A stretch of 64,000 nucleotides of DNA from Pilaira anomala (taxonomy: Eukaryota > Mucoromycota > Mucoromycetes > Mucorales > Mucoraceae). Location: contig JAIXMQ010000051.1 of NCBI GenBank assembly GCA_025716855.1, positions 1 through 64,000 on the forward strand, written 5' to 3'. Of the stretch, positions 46,420-57,600 are shown one piece after another. The stretch's first letter is position 1. Each line of letters starts with the position of its first letter. Under the pieces are notes generated by a model that made no database searches, was not told the DNA's origin, and saw only the letters and a program-made list of their open reading frames with translations. Position numbers and translations under genes: made by a program.

Positions 46420-48776
46420 TTTATATAGAAACGAATGAAACCCCTTGTTGATACATGGCGTTTTAATGTAGGTCTAATGGAATTCAACCCATCTTTGTCT
46501 TTTCTGGATTATCCATCATTCGTAAAGACAAACCTTTTTCAACAGAAGATAATCGTCCAAGTCATCGTGCAGCTGGATGGGACTTTTACGACAGAGGAAA
46601 GATTGATTTAGCTTTAAGTAATTGGGCAAGCAGTTCTGGAATTAACTCTGCTGAACTGTTGAATACCGTCATTCATATTTTAAACAAGAATAAAGTTGAA
46701 TTTATTCGCGCACCCTACTCTGCCTGGGCACAAGTAAGAAAGAAAGAAAGAAAGAAAGAAAAAAAAAAAAAGGGTGAGAGGTGTATGTTACTAATTTTTC
46801 ATTATTATTTAGCTTGCTTTTATGTATACGCATCCTAGACAATTAGTGAATGCAGTATGTGGTGGATCTGAATTATTAATGTGGGATATTGATAAAATGA
46901 TCACGACAATAGATTTCGAAAAGGGAAATTACCATTGGGTTAGTAAACGAACTGTGCTTCAAGACTTGCATGTCACCGATGAACAATTTTTAGATATCTG
47001 TATCTTGGCCGGTTTCGAATACTGTCCTACTTTCCCTCCACTTAATACTTCACAAGTCAGTTTTACGTTCAATGGTAATTATATATAAACTTAAATCGAA
47101 AATAGAACGGTATATTGATCCTTTTTTTTTTTTTTTTTGTTCTGTAGGTGTACACGATTTAATTAAACAACACAAAACAGGATTTAACGCAGTTCAAGCT
47201 TTTTCTGATAATCCAACAGTTTCAAAGACTAATTATATTGATACATTTTGTCGTACACGTTGTGCAGTAAAGTATCATTTGGTAATTAATGAGGATGGAG
47301 AAGTGAAGCCTATGAATATTGAGAATGCACCTAACGATATTCACGAATTTATTGGATATCGTTTACCAGATGAGCTTTATTATTATTTAATGCGTGGATT
47401 AATTGGACCTCAAGTAAGAAAAAAAAATATATATATATGTATAGAATTGATTTTTTTTTTTAATTTAAAAATGTACAGTCAGTGAATAGCTTGGTATCCG
47501 GTGTATTGATTGAGAGTGCACCTTTAGATAATGGAGAATCAATTGAATACCATAACTTTTTAACACAACTACTCAACATTCGTACACAAACCCTAAGTTT
47601 ATTAACTCAACCACTTCACCCATTTTATAAGACACGTAAAGTCAGTAGTTACTTTTGGTTTGAACCTAACGAAGAACAAATTATGCATCACCAACCTACT
47701 GACAGTCGCGTGGATGCTACCGCATTAAATACGATATACGAAAAGACAAGTTCATGGAACGTGACAAAGGAATTTATTGAACAAGAATTGAATACACAAA
47801 AAGCAAGTAAGGTAGATGTCAAGTTTTGTATTCAATCCGTCCAGACAGAAAGTAAAGCAAGCAAGACAATTTCACCACATGCACATACACTTGAAGATAA
47901 GAATGAAATTGTGGCTAATGTATTATGGAAGACGTTGGAGATTAGAGATTTCTTGACCTGCTCAAAACATATTTATACACCTTGGGGACAAGCACTTGCA
48001 GTTGGTTTAAGTGCTTCAAATACACACCCAGAAGCCATGTTAACTGCACTTGAGCTCATTCGATTTGAAGTATTGACAAATAAGGAATACAGTAAAACTT
48101 ATTCTCATCCTGTTGGTGATGGTAAGTTGTTGATTGCTCTACTATTATTATTAGGTTACTAATTTATTATGATAGAGAATCAAAAGAAAAATATCATATT
48201 GCTTTCTCGAACATTGTCATTACTACCAATGCATTTGAAGAGTGCGCCTTGGTCTGGACCTTTAAATCGAGATCTACTTGTATTCAATAGCTTTGTCAAG
48301 GCTTTAAACCGTAGTTATAGAAACTTGTGTGAAATGTTGACATTATCTTTATTCTTGAACAGTCTTGTAAAGAAGGAACGTAACGATTATTATCAAATTG
48401 CAGATAGGTAAAATGGGTATATCTATTTTTTTTTTTTTATTTTATATGATTGCCTCATACCTTTTTTTTTCTTCTTCTTCTTCTTCTTCTTCTTAGTCTT
48501 CCTTACTTGGCAGATCCAAATGTAGCTTTAGGACTTGTATGTAAATACTATTTGGAAAGAAAGGTTGAAGGACACTCTGGGTTAGATGCTTTAGCCATGA
48601 CAGAAAAGGCGTTCCCAACTTGTGTCTCTGTTAAGAATGATTTGGAAATGGGATTTGAGTTCTGGCGTCAATTGTTCCAAGCGGTTCAAGTACTTGAAAA
48701 GACACAATCTATCACTTCGAGTACATTTGATATGTTTAATAGTGCTAATCAATGGCTTGAACAAAACAAGTTTTAA
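46101..48776 (+). CDS. MKT1: Mkt1-like post-transcriptional regulator (XPG-like fold)
   Basis: Eight exons, 46101-46122, 46202-46385, 46472-46733, 46813-47074, 47148-47413, 47479-48121, 48176-48407 and 48497-48776, give 716 residues. Mkt1 proteins are cytoplasmic and act with Pbp1/ataxin-2 on mRNA stability and translation. The N-terminus carries an XPG-N-like region (LGIDGNYWLRK, IQPIFVFSGL) and an XPG-I-like region (RAPYSAWAQLAFM, CGGSELLMWD, CILAGFEYCP). Several acidic nuclease ligands are not conserved, as in yeast Mkt1. The C-terminal half matches the Mkt1 tail (NVLWKTLEIRDFL, HIYTPWGQAL). The 22-nt first exon (MPIRHFD) was chosen because it supplies the only in-frame ATG and joins cleanly to TAERRL. 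Confidence 0.9.
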
Positions 48777-49130
48777 AAATATATATATATATATATATAT
48801 ATAAAAGAGGAAAAACAGATGACATGTTTTTGTAAGAATAAAATACAGTAAAAAAAAAAAAAAAAGGCCTATACATTACTAAAATGTGATGTATTACATG
48901 AATGTAAAAAAGATTTTTTTACTGTATTTATTTGCATGTTAAAGATAGTTACATTTTATTTTTCACAAGTTCTTATAAAAAGTGTCACAAATTTCCTTAT
49001 TTGGCTTTATTATTTTTAATCACTAGCCTTTTTTTTTTTTTTGACAAGCATGGATCCCCTTTGTTTTTTTAAACATACACACTATTTAAAAAATTTAAAA
49101 AAAAAATAAAATAAAAAATAAATAGATGGC
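48777..49130. other. Intergenic spacer
   Basis: 354 bp with a TA microsatellite at 48780-48802 and several A/T runs. No gene is seen. Confidence 0.55.
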
Positions 49131-50063
49131 ATGCAGCATGTTCGTGTACTCAACTTATTTATAAACAGCATCATTCCTACAATAAAAACACAACCACGAA
49201 AAACTATTACAGCGTGTATTGGATGTGGAAGGTTTCAAATAAATCGGTATCAAAGTAATCAAAGTCATTTAGCTGACTCGACAGCAAACAACACAAAAAA
49301 ATATACCACTGTCCATGAAAACCAACGACCAGCCGAACCTTCTATTGCGATTCTTAAACTAGCGACACAAGGTAGACCGAATGAAGCACTTGCAATTTAT
49401 TTAAAATTACTTGACCAAGAAGGGTTTCCGAGTCGAGAAGCACTTTATCAACTTTTACGTTCCTTATACTGTAGTAATAATTTAATTGGAATGTATGCAG
49501 TTCGTGATACCCTTATTTCTTACTTTCGTAAAAGACAACCGAGTAAGAGAAATACACGGATGTTGATATACATGTATACAATGTTGATTGAATTGATTAC
49601 AAATAATACAAGGCCTGTAGATATCCGCGCAATTACAGAATTATGTAAAGAACTTAAATATTCTGGAAATCATATAGTACTTTATAACAACTTGATAAAG
49701 GGGTTACTTGAATTACGTAAATTAAATGCAGCAGAAGAGATGTTTGCGGAACTCGTAAAGAATACAAAACCAACTCAGGTTACATTTGGTATAATGATGA
49801 AGGATGCAGCTAGGAGGAAGGATATACCAAGACTAATAAAGTATTTGGATTTAATGGAACAAAACAAAGTAAACCCTGATTATGCAATTGTGAGTATCTT
49901 GGTTACAGCTTTATGTGATGAAGGTGAATTTGATAGAGCAAAAGAAATTGTGGAAAGGACATATAAATTAGATAGATACTTAGTTGGATCAAGATTTAGA
50001 TTACAATTATTAAATTTAATACAGTATAAACGAGCACGACCTATTCATAATAGAAAAAAATAA
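49131..50063 (+). CDS. Pentatricopeptide-repeat (PPR) protein, probably mitochondrial
   Basis: Single exon, 310 residues. The first roughly 45 residues are basic and Ser/Thr/Asn-rich without acidic residues, typical of a mitochondrial presequence. From about residue 70 the sequence has helical 35-residue repeats of PPR type, for example ILKLATQGRPNEALAIYLKL, VLYNNLIKGLLELRKLNAAE, VTFGIMMKDAARRKDIPRL and YAIVSILVTALCDEGEFDRA. PPR proteins bind organellar RNA and act in processing or translation. Which RNA is recognised cannot be told. The start is the first Met of the open frame. Confidence 0.85.
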   Translation: MQHVRVLNLFINSIIPTIKTQPRKTITACIGCGRFQINRYQSNQSHLADSTANNTKKYTTVHENQRPAEPSIAILKLATQGRPNEALAIYLKLLDQEGFPSREALYQLLRSLYCSNNLIGMYAVRDTLISYFRKRQPSKRNTRMLIYMYTMLIELITNNTRPVDIRAITELCKELKYSGNHIVLYNNLIKGLLELRKLNAAEEMFAELVKNTKPTQVTFGIMMKDAARRKDIPRLIKYLDLMEQNKVNPDYAIVSILVTALCDEGEFDRAKEIVERTYKLDRYLVGSRFRLQLLNLIQYKRARPIHNRKK

Positions 50064-50271
50064 AAATAAAAGTCAACTTCTTATAACTTGTTGTAGGTAC
50101 AATCTACAGTGTAAAACATTTGTCGTTTAATGTGGCTTGAAAATGACCAATAAAAAGTCAAGTTGTGACTTTGTTCGTACAATAAAAAAATTTTTATTTT
50201 GAAAAAAGAATAAATACCAGGATTTTGTTTGTGGTCGTGGTTGCTCCTCCTCTAAATATTCTTTATTAAAA

Positions 50272-51107
50272 ATGGAACACCAAGTATGTATTATTTATGT
50301 AATGAACCCTTGGAATTAAAAACTAATCACTTTTTTTTTTTAAAAAAACAGACCGAAAAGGCTTTCCAAAAGCAAGCTGGTATTTTCCAAAACTCCAAGG
50401 ACGCCAAGAAGCGTAACCAACGTTGGTTCAAGGAAGTCGGTTATGGTTTCAAGACCCCCAAGGAAGCCAAGACTGGTACTTATATTGATAAGAAGTGTCC
50501 TTTCGTTGGTGAGGTCAACATCCAAGGTCGTATCCTTACCGGTATCGTCACCTCCACCAAGATGAAGCGTACTCTCGTCGTTCGTCGTGATTATCTTCAT
50601 TACATTCCCAAGTACAACCGTTACGAAAAGCGTCACAAGAACATCTCTGCTCACGTTTCTCCTGCTTTCGAGTCTGCTGCTATTGAAGCGTAAGTACTTG
50701 TTTTTTTTTTTTTTTTTACTTGCTACTTTTATTCGTTCAAAAACGTCTTTGTTTTTCTTGGGAGTAAGAAAAATAGTTAAGAAGAAGAAAAAAAAAAGAC
50801 CGATGAAAGTAATATTGTAATTGTTCTTTTTTTTTTCTTCTCTTCTTGTATTTTCTTTTATAATGATCTCTTAAAGCAAAGAGAGATAATATATATATTA
50901 ATTTTGACGGATGAGGTAGTTGGTGAGGTAGCAGCTCCACCAAGCCATTGAATCCAAAATTTGCTGATTTACTAAACTTTTTTCATTTTATTTAGTGGTG
51001 ACCTCGTTACCATTGGTCAATGTCGTCCTCTCTCCAAGACCGTTCGTTTCAACGTCCTCAAGGTCTCCAAGGCTAAGGGTGCTTCCAAGTCTTTCTCCAA
51101 GTTCTAA
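50272..51107 (+). CDS. RPS11: 40S ribosomal protein S11 (uS17)
   Basis: Three exons, 50272-50283 (only four codons), 50352-50689 and 50996-51107, give 153 residues. It is a structural protein of the small ribosomal subunit. The conserved core reads [44 protein letters not shown] and the C-terminal [18 protein letters not shown]. Codon use is visibly different from neighbouring genes, with many C-ending codons (AAC, TTC, CTC, GTC), as expected for a very highly expressed gene. A tiny first exon just after the ATG is common for fungal ribosomal protein genes. Intron 2 is unusually long for this window (306 bp). Confidence 0.97.
50920..50943 (+). ncRNA. Hairpin inside RPS11 intron 2, possible intronic small RNA
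   Basis: TTGGTGAG pairs with CTCCACCAA (one bulged C), closing a 7-nt loop, within a locally GC-richer patch (50906-50955). GGATGA lies at 50909-50914 and CTGA near 50964-50967, vaguely like C and D boxes. The C-box match is imperfect, and I see no terminal stem. Ribosomal protein introns often host snoRNAs, hence the mention. Confidence 0.2.
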
Positions 51108-51665
51108 ATTAACTCTTGTTAATTAAAAAACTTGTTTTTTTTTAAAAATAAAAAAATATTTTTTTGCCTTAAAGAAAATCACATGACTTACAATTTTTTT
51201 TTTTGCTTGGAGGAGTCACATGACTTTTAATTATTTGTTTTAAGAAATCACATGATCTAAATAATCCATGCATGAAGAAGTCACATGACTTCAAATCGAT
51301 AAGCAATGTTACTCCTTAAAAAAACATCAACATTTTTAGACACTCTTTTGTATTCATCTAAAAAGGAAAATCAGTTTGACGCCAATACATGTAAAAGGAA
51401 AATTGACAACAAAATCCTTTCCCCCTTTATTTTAAAAAGCCGGTAAAGTTAACAAAAGGTGACCCCGCGTTTCATACTCCTTTTTTTTTTTTTTGCCCCT
51501 CTCTCTTTATAGTTTTTTTTTTCCCTTTTTTTTTTTTTTTATATATATCTTCTTTAACTCTATCCTTTTTTTTTTCTTTTTTTCACCCTTCTTGACAAAC
51601 ACAAGAAAAAAAAAAAATATCCTTCCTTTTTTATTATTTTTTTTTTTTTGTTTTTATATTAAAAA
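51108..51665. other. Spacer between RPS11 and the giant GAR-domain gene
   Basis: Holds the RPS11 3' end, the four-copy TCACATGA array (separate entry), an ACCCCGCG patch near 51460 and a very T-rich leader from about 51479 to the ATG at 51666. Confidence 0.55.
51179..51289. promoter_or_regulatory. Four-copy TCACATGA array at about 33-bp spacing
   Basis: TCACATGA occurs at 51179, 51216, 51248 and 51281 (start positions). Spacings are 37, 32 and 33 bp. Two copies are the full palindrome GTCACATGAC; the others differ at the flanks. The core fits the degenerate RTCACRTG site of Cbf1-type bHLH factors. Confidence 0.55.
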
Positions 51666-54600
51666 ATGTCAAGTTGTTCCTTATCACCAACTGTGCTGGC
51701 ATGGTTGCAAAAAGAATTATCACTTTACAGTGAACTATTTTTGATTCCACCCATGAGTGATGTACCTACAGACAAAAGTTGGCAAGAAAAGGCACTTATT
51801 TGTTTAGCTCATCGTCACTTTCCAGACAGTATTCCAAACTTGGTTGAAGCTTTAGAAAGTAACAACAAGTCAATAGGAAGCAACGTGTTTGAACAACAAC
51901 TCTCAGTTAGTACAAACTCGGATTATAGTGATGATTACATGAGACAAATTCAAGCGGCACTTGTTGATTCTTTACCACCGACTACAGCCGAAGAAGAAGA
52001 TACGACCTTACGTGATTTACATATTGGAAACACGAACCCACCTTCTTTAGATAAGCAACTAGATGAAGTAATGATACCATTAAATAGATTATTTCATCAA
52101 CTAGTTGATTTATCAATACGAGGTAATGGTGGTAATAACCAATCAACTCGATCACCTTCACCACGTATTTTACCTTCTTCATCAACAAATGAAAATGAAT
52201 TATTACCAATTGTTGTAGTTGAAGAAATGATTTCATTAGAAGAAATACAAGATCAATTAAATGGATTGGAAAATAAAGAATTAATTGAATTAAAAGAAAC
52301 TTGGAAACAATTACCACCTCAATTTAAAAATCAATTAAAATTAAGAGTATCAGCGATGGATGCAACGCGAGCTGCACTTCATTTGCAGTTGCATAAGGGT
52401 GATAAGTTACGTACAACCATTCAATTCTCAAGTACTGTTTCTAGTATTCGAAATGAACTTGAATTTATACAAGCCAAAATGTTAAAGACAACTACTACTG
52501 ATATTGGAATTCAAGATCTAGAGACAAGAACATCAAATACAGGTAAAACTATTGATCAATTAAAACTCAAGTTTAAAGATTTATTGTTATTGGATGATCA
52601 CTGTTTACAAGAATTTGACTCATTGTCTGAAAAATATAAATTGATCTGTACTTGGGTTGATGATGTACGCGTTTGGTTTGTAGAGGCTGAAAGAATACGT
52701 AAATGGATTGAAGAAAGAATTCATACTTTAGAATCTATCAATAATTTAAATGCATTGGATGAAGTTGAATTAGATTTTGAAGCATTAGAAATCGATCGTT
52801 TGAATTCTGATCAACGTGATTTAGAAAAACAAGTTGAATTGTTTGATAAAGAAGATATGACAAGATTAAGAGCACATGTAAAAGCACTTACGGGTGGAAA
52901 TAAAGATCTTTCTCCAGCAGATACAACTACTATAGAAATCACGTTTACTACTTTAATGACTTTGGATAGATTAATGCATCTTTTAAGAAGACATGGTTAC
53001 GAATTACAAATATTAACTTTACGTATGTACTGGGAACAGCATTATGATGTTTCCGTTGTTTGGGTAAGAACTACTGGTGAAAAAGTAAAATTCTTTGTAC
53101 AACATAAAGCTCGTTGGCGTCCTCCTCCTTTACCAGAAGATAATAATAATAATAATTCAACAACTGAAGAATCAAAACGATTAGAAAAGAATGAAATTAT
53201 TGATACTTTAATCGATTTTGAAAAACAATCTACTGTATTTGATCAAGGTCAATTCACTACAACTGTCAATATGTATCAAGATTTAGATGATGCTTGTAAT
53301 ATAGAATTACCTTCTCATCTAGAATCAAGACAAGTTGCAATTGAAGAAGCATTTGAAGAACTTACAAATAGAATTGGGTTCGCAAGACAAGTAGTAGAAC
53401 AATACTTGGTTGTTACGGATTTCTTGGATCGTGCAGATAAATTAAAATTTGAAGGTGATAGGTTAAGACAAGATATTACTTTAGCTGCAGAACAACATTC
53501 ACAACAGCAACAACAATCGAATCATGGTACAACAAAGATTGATTTTAGTGAAAAAGTATCTCATTTTCAAGAAAATGCTGTACGTCTTGTAACAAGTGTT
53601 GCATCTCGTGTACCTTATCCTGAAGCAACGCATCCAACAGATGAACAAGGAAATGATGATGCAAATGAAGTCATTCGAATGGTTATTGGAGCAAGAAAAT
53701 CTGCTCTAGTATTATTTGGTGAGGCATTAGATCATAGTTTAGGTGCTTATAGACGTGCTTTACATCTTCAAAAGAGAGCAAAACAATTACAAGATGAAAT
53801 GAATCGATTACAGAGTTGGGTAGATGAACGTATGAGATCTATCAAGAAATCTAAAGTAGATGTATTTGTTGGAAAATGTGCACTAGATGAAACTGATCTT
53901 GCTCGTTTAAATAAAGAACGCGATGGACAAGTAACTAAATTAAAGGGAATCAAAGATACTGAAATCAAGAAATTGATTGAACATATACAAGGATTAGAAA
54001 CAGCTTGTTCTCAACCACCTACAAATTTAAATACAGTAACCATGGTAGAAGAATTACATGACGGTATGCGTGGATTAGAAGAACAATTAAATATATTACA
54101 AGAAGCTTTACAAGTACATAGTCTTTGTTTGGAGATATTAGGAAAACGTATTTCTTGGGAAACTCAACATGCAAAAACAACTGTTTGGATATCAAATATG
54201 ACATTTTCTGTTTGGGAATTTATTTCAAGAAAAGCTCAATGGAGAACTGATATGGATTTAGAATTAGATAGATCACTTATTCAAGAAGAATTCAATTTAA
54301 TGGAAACTAAAGTACAAGAATTTTATCTTGAACAGTTGAAACCTGTCGATCAAACATTTAATGAATTATCTAATGGATTCCGTATTATTTTGAACAGTGC
54401 CAGTAAGTTTTTTTTTTTTTTTTTTTTTTTTTATTTGTTTTTAATTATAATAATCTCGAGACTAATTTTTTTTTCTTCTAATAATAGATTTTGATACACA
54501 TCAGGCACAAGATCATATTACACCAGAACACGTTCAACGTAGACAAGACACGTTAGATCAAAGTTATCAAAACTTATCTGACTTAATTGAATACAGTAAA

Positions 54601-57600
54601 CAAGTTTTATCTCAATATACTGCACTCTCTGATTTCTCTACTCAAGTATCTACTCTTTCAAATCAAGGTCTTGATTTAATTTCTGAAATTCAAAAAGCAA
54701 ATGAAACCATCATGAAATTACCTGACTTTCACATCTGTCGAGATTCATTTATTTCACGTGTAAAAGAATTTAGTCAAGCTGTCGTTCAAGTATGGATGCA
54801 ATCTGGTTCTCAGTTACCTTACCCACAATGCCCTGAAGACGCAAGAGCCACAAGACCTTCAACCAGTGATGATGAAATCAGTACTGAAGTTGCAACCATC
54901 ATCTTTAAAATGTATACAGAGTTACAAGATTTACTCAAGAGAATGACAGATCTTTTACAAAGATTAGATGTAGTGATTGATCATCGTCTCTTGTTGGAGA
55001 AATGGTGTCTTGATTCAGATAACTTTGAGAAGGCTGTGAAGGAATTAACTCAAGAAATTGATTCTGTCTATACATTTGATTTAAATACTGGAAAGGTCAT
55101 GGATAATAGTAATGATGTATCTGCTGATATCTATTTAGAAAAATCAAAGTCATTTGAAAAGGGTGTTTTGGAACTCATGTCGAAAAAGTATGAACCTTTG
55201 TTAAGTGGACTTGAAGATTTGAAGCGTGCTGTAGAGAAGGATGAGCAAGTGAAATCGGTCATTGATCCTGCTGTCACTCAAGCTACCATGACTGCATTAG
55301 AATCAAGTTGGCAAGACTTGAATGATCGTGTACGTCACTTTCAAACACAAGCTGAAGCATGTCATCATCGCACACATTGGGAATCACTTTGGAGAGATCA
55401 ATGGGATCAACTCAATACAGTTCAAGAGGGTGTACGTGAATGGATAAATGAAAAGAATGTTTGGATCTCATCTACTCAGGGTGATTTAGATACTTTAATC
55501 AGTCGTATGCAAGTATTTGATACAAGCTTGAAACAATTGGAACAAAAGACAGATCCTTTAGAAGAATCGTTTGATGATATGATGGTCTCTTTTAACTCTT
55601 GTAATGTATATACTACTTCTGTAGAGACAAAGCAAGATGAATTGGATAAATTGTTCAACAAGTTACAAGAATTAGTTACAACTCAATTATCTGAAATTCA
55701 GTTCTTAAAGGAACGTCATGATTGGGAATCTAAAGTAGACCTTGAACTCAAGACATGTAATGAAAAAGCTTTAGAGACTGAATTGTTTGTTCGAAATGTA
55801 GCAAGATGGAAACCTTCTACTACTCAAGATGATCTCAATGAACGACCTACTGCAGATACTCAAGTCACGGCCTTAAAGGAACTCTTGGATCACCTCTCAC
55901 GCTTACAAAACGAGAACCCAACTTTACTTCAATCTGAACCCACCTTTAAACGTAAATTCGCATTAGAAGCTACTATGGAACGTGTACAAGAGCATGTCAA
56001 GTTTGTAGATCAAGTCTTAAATCAACGCGATATGATCTTGACTCGATTAACCAAAATTTCTGAACTTGAGTCATTAGCAGAATCTATCAAAACTGGCCTA
56101 TTATCTTCCGATAAAGTGAATGGACATGAACAGGCTGATTTGAAGGAATATAATTTACGTGTATCTCAGTTGGAAACAAGCATGTCATATCCTGTACGTC
56201 ATTATAGAGATCATGATGCATTATGTCGTGAACAAGATGTAGAATATAATATGGTTGTGACAGACATGTTGAGTGCACGTAGGGTACGTTTGGATGAACT
56301 CGCTACTTCTTTGGAATCTATCTTGAAATCAAAGGAACGTTTGTCTAGATGTAAAGCAGCCGAAGAAACTTACATGTCTGAAGCAAATACTGTCAAATCT
56401 TGGATGGAATCTAGAATGGAACAATTGAAACAAATTCAGCCAGATGAAAAGGATATTCAACAATTGCGTGTAGCTGTGAACGCATTAAGCTCTTTGAAAT
56501 CTTCTGCCATGACTTATTCAAGCTCTGTACAGGCTTTGAAGGAATCTGCAAACCAATGTGTAATTATGATTCAACAACAAGGTGATGACGAAGAAGATAT
56601 CTTGTCTCGTATTCAAACTACTCAATCACATATCAACACTACCTGGAAGGATCTTGTAGATGATATCGAAAGTACGAAAAAGAGAGTTTCAAGTGTCTTG
56701 AGAGAGCAAGAGTATATTAGTTGTGTAGATGCCTTCAAATCTAAATGTCAAGAATTATCCAACACTGTCTCCAATATGAAATTAGAAGAGGTGACAGAAG
56801 AAGTATCAAACTCTTGGCAACATGAAATTGAATTGCTCTCAACTCAATCAATTGAACACATCAAGTCTAGATTAACAGAAGAAAAGACAAAAGATGTTTC
56901 ACCTGATTTAGTTCAAAACATGTCAGATCAATATCAACAAGTAGTAGAACAATTTGAAGCTTTTAAAGTATTGGTGGCAGAGAAGACAATTGATGCAAAC
57001 CATGATCGACTTAAAAAGGAATACTTTGTTGGTGCAGAATCAGTAAATACTTGTATGAAGGAAACAAGAGCTGCTTTAGATGGTGCATGTCGTCGTATCA
57101 TTTATGGAAAGGATATCAAGGAAGATGAAGCAACTGTAAATCAAGTCACTCAGTCCTATCAGACTCTATGCGACGTATTTGAAAAGCATCACGAATCTTA
57201 TGATGAACAAAGGTCGTTCTATAGATTCTTGCAGTTGAACAAAGTATCTGGATTATCAGAAGTAGATAAATGTCAACAAGACCTTGAATTGCGTTGGAAA
57301 CAGTTAAAGCAAGATGTTTTGAATGATAAACGACATGCGGATAGTGTATCCCAATGGTTTGATATTCATGTCAAGTTAATAGAATTGCAAAATGAACATT
57401 TACAAGGTGTCTTTGAAAGATTGGATCAAATGGTGCTGGATGAGGATATGGTACCAAGCTTTTTGGAACAAGATGCGTCTTTATTAAAGTGGGTAGAGTC
57501 AAGACTTTCTGGATGTTGGGATATTGCTACAGGTCTTACAGATGATGGTAACTTGGATTGTTTCAAGCAACGTTATGATACTCTTCAAGCTAAATTAAAG

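Noticed and set aside
51780..51850. Calponin-homology domain at the N-terminus of the giant protein
   Set aside because: Only about 20 residues resemble the CH core; the roughly 100-residue domain is not there.
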